A stretch of 22,795 nucleotides of DNA from JAIVHA01 sp965367295 (GTDB taxonomy: Bacteria > Pseudomonadota > Gammaproteobacteria > DSM-19610). Shown here piece after piece: positions 21,307 to 22,795 of the stretch. The translations under genes were made by a program, and so were the position numbers. The notes below the pieces were generated by a model that ran no database searches, was not told the DNA's origin, and saw only the letters and a list, made by a program, of their open reading frames with translations. Every line of letters starts with the position of its first letter. The first letter of the stretch is position 1. Where the stretch lies: the NCBI GenBank assembly GCA_965367295.1, contig CBDUHN010000049.1:1-22795 (forward strand), written 5' to 3'.

Positions 21307-22795
21307 TTGAACACTCACGCCGATATTCACGCCCACCGTATCCTGATCCTCGATTTCGGTTCCCAGTACACCCAGCTCATTGCCCGCCGTGTGCGCGAGA
21401 TCGGGGTCTATTGTGAAATCCATCCCTACGACATGGATGAAAAGGATCTGCGCATCTTCAATCCCAGGGGGGTGATCCTGTCCGGCGGACCGGAAACGGT
21501 GACGGCGGAGGATACCCCGCGCGCCCCGCAACTGGTGTTTGATCTCGGTGTGCCGGTGCTGGGCATCTGCTATGGCATGCAGACCATGGCCATGCAACTG
21601 GGCGGCAAGGTGGAGAATGCCGATCATCATGAATACGGCTATGCCCAGGTGCGCGCACGCGGCCATTCACGCCTGCTCAAGGATGTCGAGGATCACACCA
21701 GCCCCGAGGGCTACGGCCTGCTGGATGTGTGGATGAGTCACGGTGATCGCGTGATGCAGTTGCCGGAAGGCTTCAAGCTCATGGCCAGCACCGACAGTGC
21801 GCCGATTGCCGGTATGGCCGATGACGAACGCGGGTATTACGGAGTGCAGTTCCATCCCGAAGTAACCCACACCCGTCAGGGTGGCCGCATCCTGCAGCGT
21901 TTCATTCATGACATCTGTGGTTGTGAAACCCTGTGGACGGCCAGCAATATCATCGACGAAAACATCCAGTCCATCCGTGAACAGGTGGGCGATGAGGAGG
22001 TACTGCTAGGGCTGTCCGGGGGCGTGGATTCCTCCGTGGTTGCCGCCCTGCTGCACAAGGCCATCGGTGATCAGCTTACCTGTGTATTCGTGGACAATGG
22101 CCTGTTGCGCTACCAGGAAGGCGACCAGGTGATGTCCACCTTTGCCGAGCACATGGGCGTGAAGGTGATTCGCGTTAATGCCGAGAAACGTTTCCTGAAC
22201 GCGTTGAAAGGTATCGATGACCCGGAACAGAAACGCAAGATCATCGGTAATCTGTTCGTCGAGGTGTTCGAGGAAGAGGCCGAGAAACTGAAGAACGCCA
22301 TGTGGCTGGCGCAGGGCACCATCTATCCCGATGTCATCGAGTCCGCCGGAGCGAAGACCGGCAAGGCCCACCTGATCAAGTCGCACCACAACGTCGGTGG
22401 CCTGCCCGAGCACATGAAACTCAAACTGCTGGAGCCGCTGCGCGAGTTGTTCAAGGACGAGGTGCGCAAGCTGGGCGTCGAACTGGGCCTGCCCTATGAC
22501 ATGGTCTACCGCCATCCCTTCCCGGGGCCGGGTTTGGGAGTACGCATCCTCGGCCAGGTGAAAAAGGAATATGCCGATATCCTGCGCCTGGCCGACCACA
22601 TCTTCATCGAGGAACTGCGCAAGCACGATCTCTATGACAAGACCAGCCAGGCCTTTGCCGTGTTCCTTCCGGTCAAGTCCGTGGGCGTTACCGGCGACGG
22701 CCGCCGCTACGACTACGTGGTGGCGCTACGCGCCGTGGAAACCATCGACTTCATGACCGCGCGCTGGGCACACCTGCCCTACGAATTCCTCGACC
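21307..22795 (+). CDS. guaA: GMP synthase (glutamine-hydrolysing), 3' truncated
   Basis: The frame is open from 21307 to the window end, 496 codons of about 525. It converts XMP to GMP using glutamine and ATP. The class I glutaminase domain has DFGSQYTQ near the start, nucleophile C88 in GICYGMQ and the catalytic HPE in QFHPEV. The ATP-pyrophosphatase domain has the SGGVDSS P-loop at about 237-243, and the dimerisation domain begins RHPFPGPGLGVRILG. The start is TTG: an in-frame TAA at 21295-21297 excludes anything further upstream, no ATG or GTG occurs before the DFGSQ motif, and AAGGTG at 21296-21301 is properly spaced. It lies downstream of guaB as in guaBA, but with a long spacer holding a REP-like palindrome. 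Confidence 0.96.
   Translation, partial: MNTHADIHAHRILILDFGSQYTQLIARRVREIGVYCEIHPYDMDEKDLRIFNPRGVILSGGPETVTAEDTPRAPQLVFDLGVPVLGICYGMQTMAMQLGGKVENADHHEYGYAQVRARGHSRLLKDVEDHTSPEGYGLLDVWMSHGDRVMQLPEGFKLMASTDSAPIAGMADDERGYYGVQFHPEVTHTRQGGRILQRFIHDICGCETLWTASNIIDENIQSIREQVGDEEVLLGLSGGVDSSVVAALLHKAIGDQLTCVFVDNGLLRYQEGDQVMSTFAEHMGVKVIRVNAEKRFLNALKGIDDPEQKRKIIGNLFVEVFEEEAEKLKNAMWLAQGTIYPDVIESAGAKTGKAHLIKSHHNVGGLPEHMKLKLLEPLRELFKDEVRKLGVELGLPYDMVYRHPFPGPGLGVRILGQVKKEYADILRLADHIFIEELRKHDLYDKTSQAFAVFLPVKSVGVTGDGRRYDYVVALRAVETIDFMTARWAHLPYEFLD

Noticed and set aside
1..22795. CRISPR arrays, tRNA or rRNA genes, insertion sequences, prophage genes
   Set aside because: No regularly spaced direct repeats, tRNA cloverleaf, rRNA sequence, transposase or integrase was seen on reading both strands; the only dispersed repeat is the REP-like palindrome.

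Overview
This is a gene-dense stretch of a gammaproteobacterial chromosome, GC-rich by eye and almost entirely coding. The diagnosis rests on gene order: the tail of the isc iron-sulfur operon (iscU'-iscA-hscB-hscA-fdx-iscX), then ndk-rlmN-pilW-rodZ-hisS-yfgM-bamB-der, and divergent xseA and guaB-guaA. This is the arrangement seen in Pseudomonas, Escherichia and purple-sulfur-type gammaproteobacteria. A DsrC/TusE-family paralogue with no cysteines hints at a lineage related to sulfur-metabolising gammaproteobacteria (Chromatiales-like), but that placement is only an inference.

Layout. 1-3570: iron-sulfur cluster assembly genes on the + strand, with small hairpins at three of the gene junctions and a terminator-like hairpin after iscX. 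3571-11583: a housekeeping run on the + strand. It covers nucleotide metabolism (ndk), rRNA/tRNA methylation (rlmN), type IV pilus assembly (pilW), cell shape (rodZ), translation (hisS), envelope chaperone and beta-barrel assembly (yfgM, bamB) and ribosome assembly (der). ispG, usually between rodZ and hisS, is absent here. 11584-15478: a more lineage-specific segment. It holds a Cys-less DsrC-like protein with its own promoter, the lipid-transport lipoprotein MlaA, an unrecognised 131-residue protein, a fusion of a helix-turn-helix with a ferredoxin and ferredoxin-reductase module, and a macrodomain ADP-ribose hydrolase overlapping it. A strong intrinsic terminator closes the segment.

15479-18157: an orphan family-3 solute-binding protein (+), then two small minus-strand genes (a 70-residue protein and a small lipoprotein) and an M23 (LytM) endopeptidase translationally coupled to xseA. 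18154-22795: xseA (-) diverging from guaB, then guaA, which starts at TTG and is cut by the window end. Two copies of a 26-bp REP-like palindrome, one paired base-pair change apart in the stem, lie at 17228-17253 and 21173-21198.

The best candidate for something undescribed is 13020-15431: an unknown protein, a DNA-binding-domain/[2Fe-2S]/flavin-reductase fusion whose FAD and NAD(P) motifs are degenerate, and a coupled ADP-ribose macrodomain. No tRNA, rRNA, CRISPR array, insertion sequence or prophage gene was seen.
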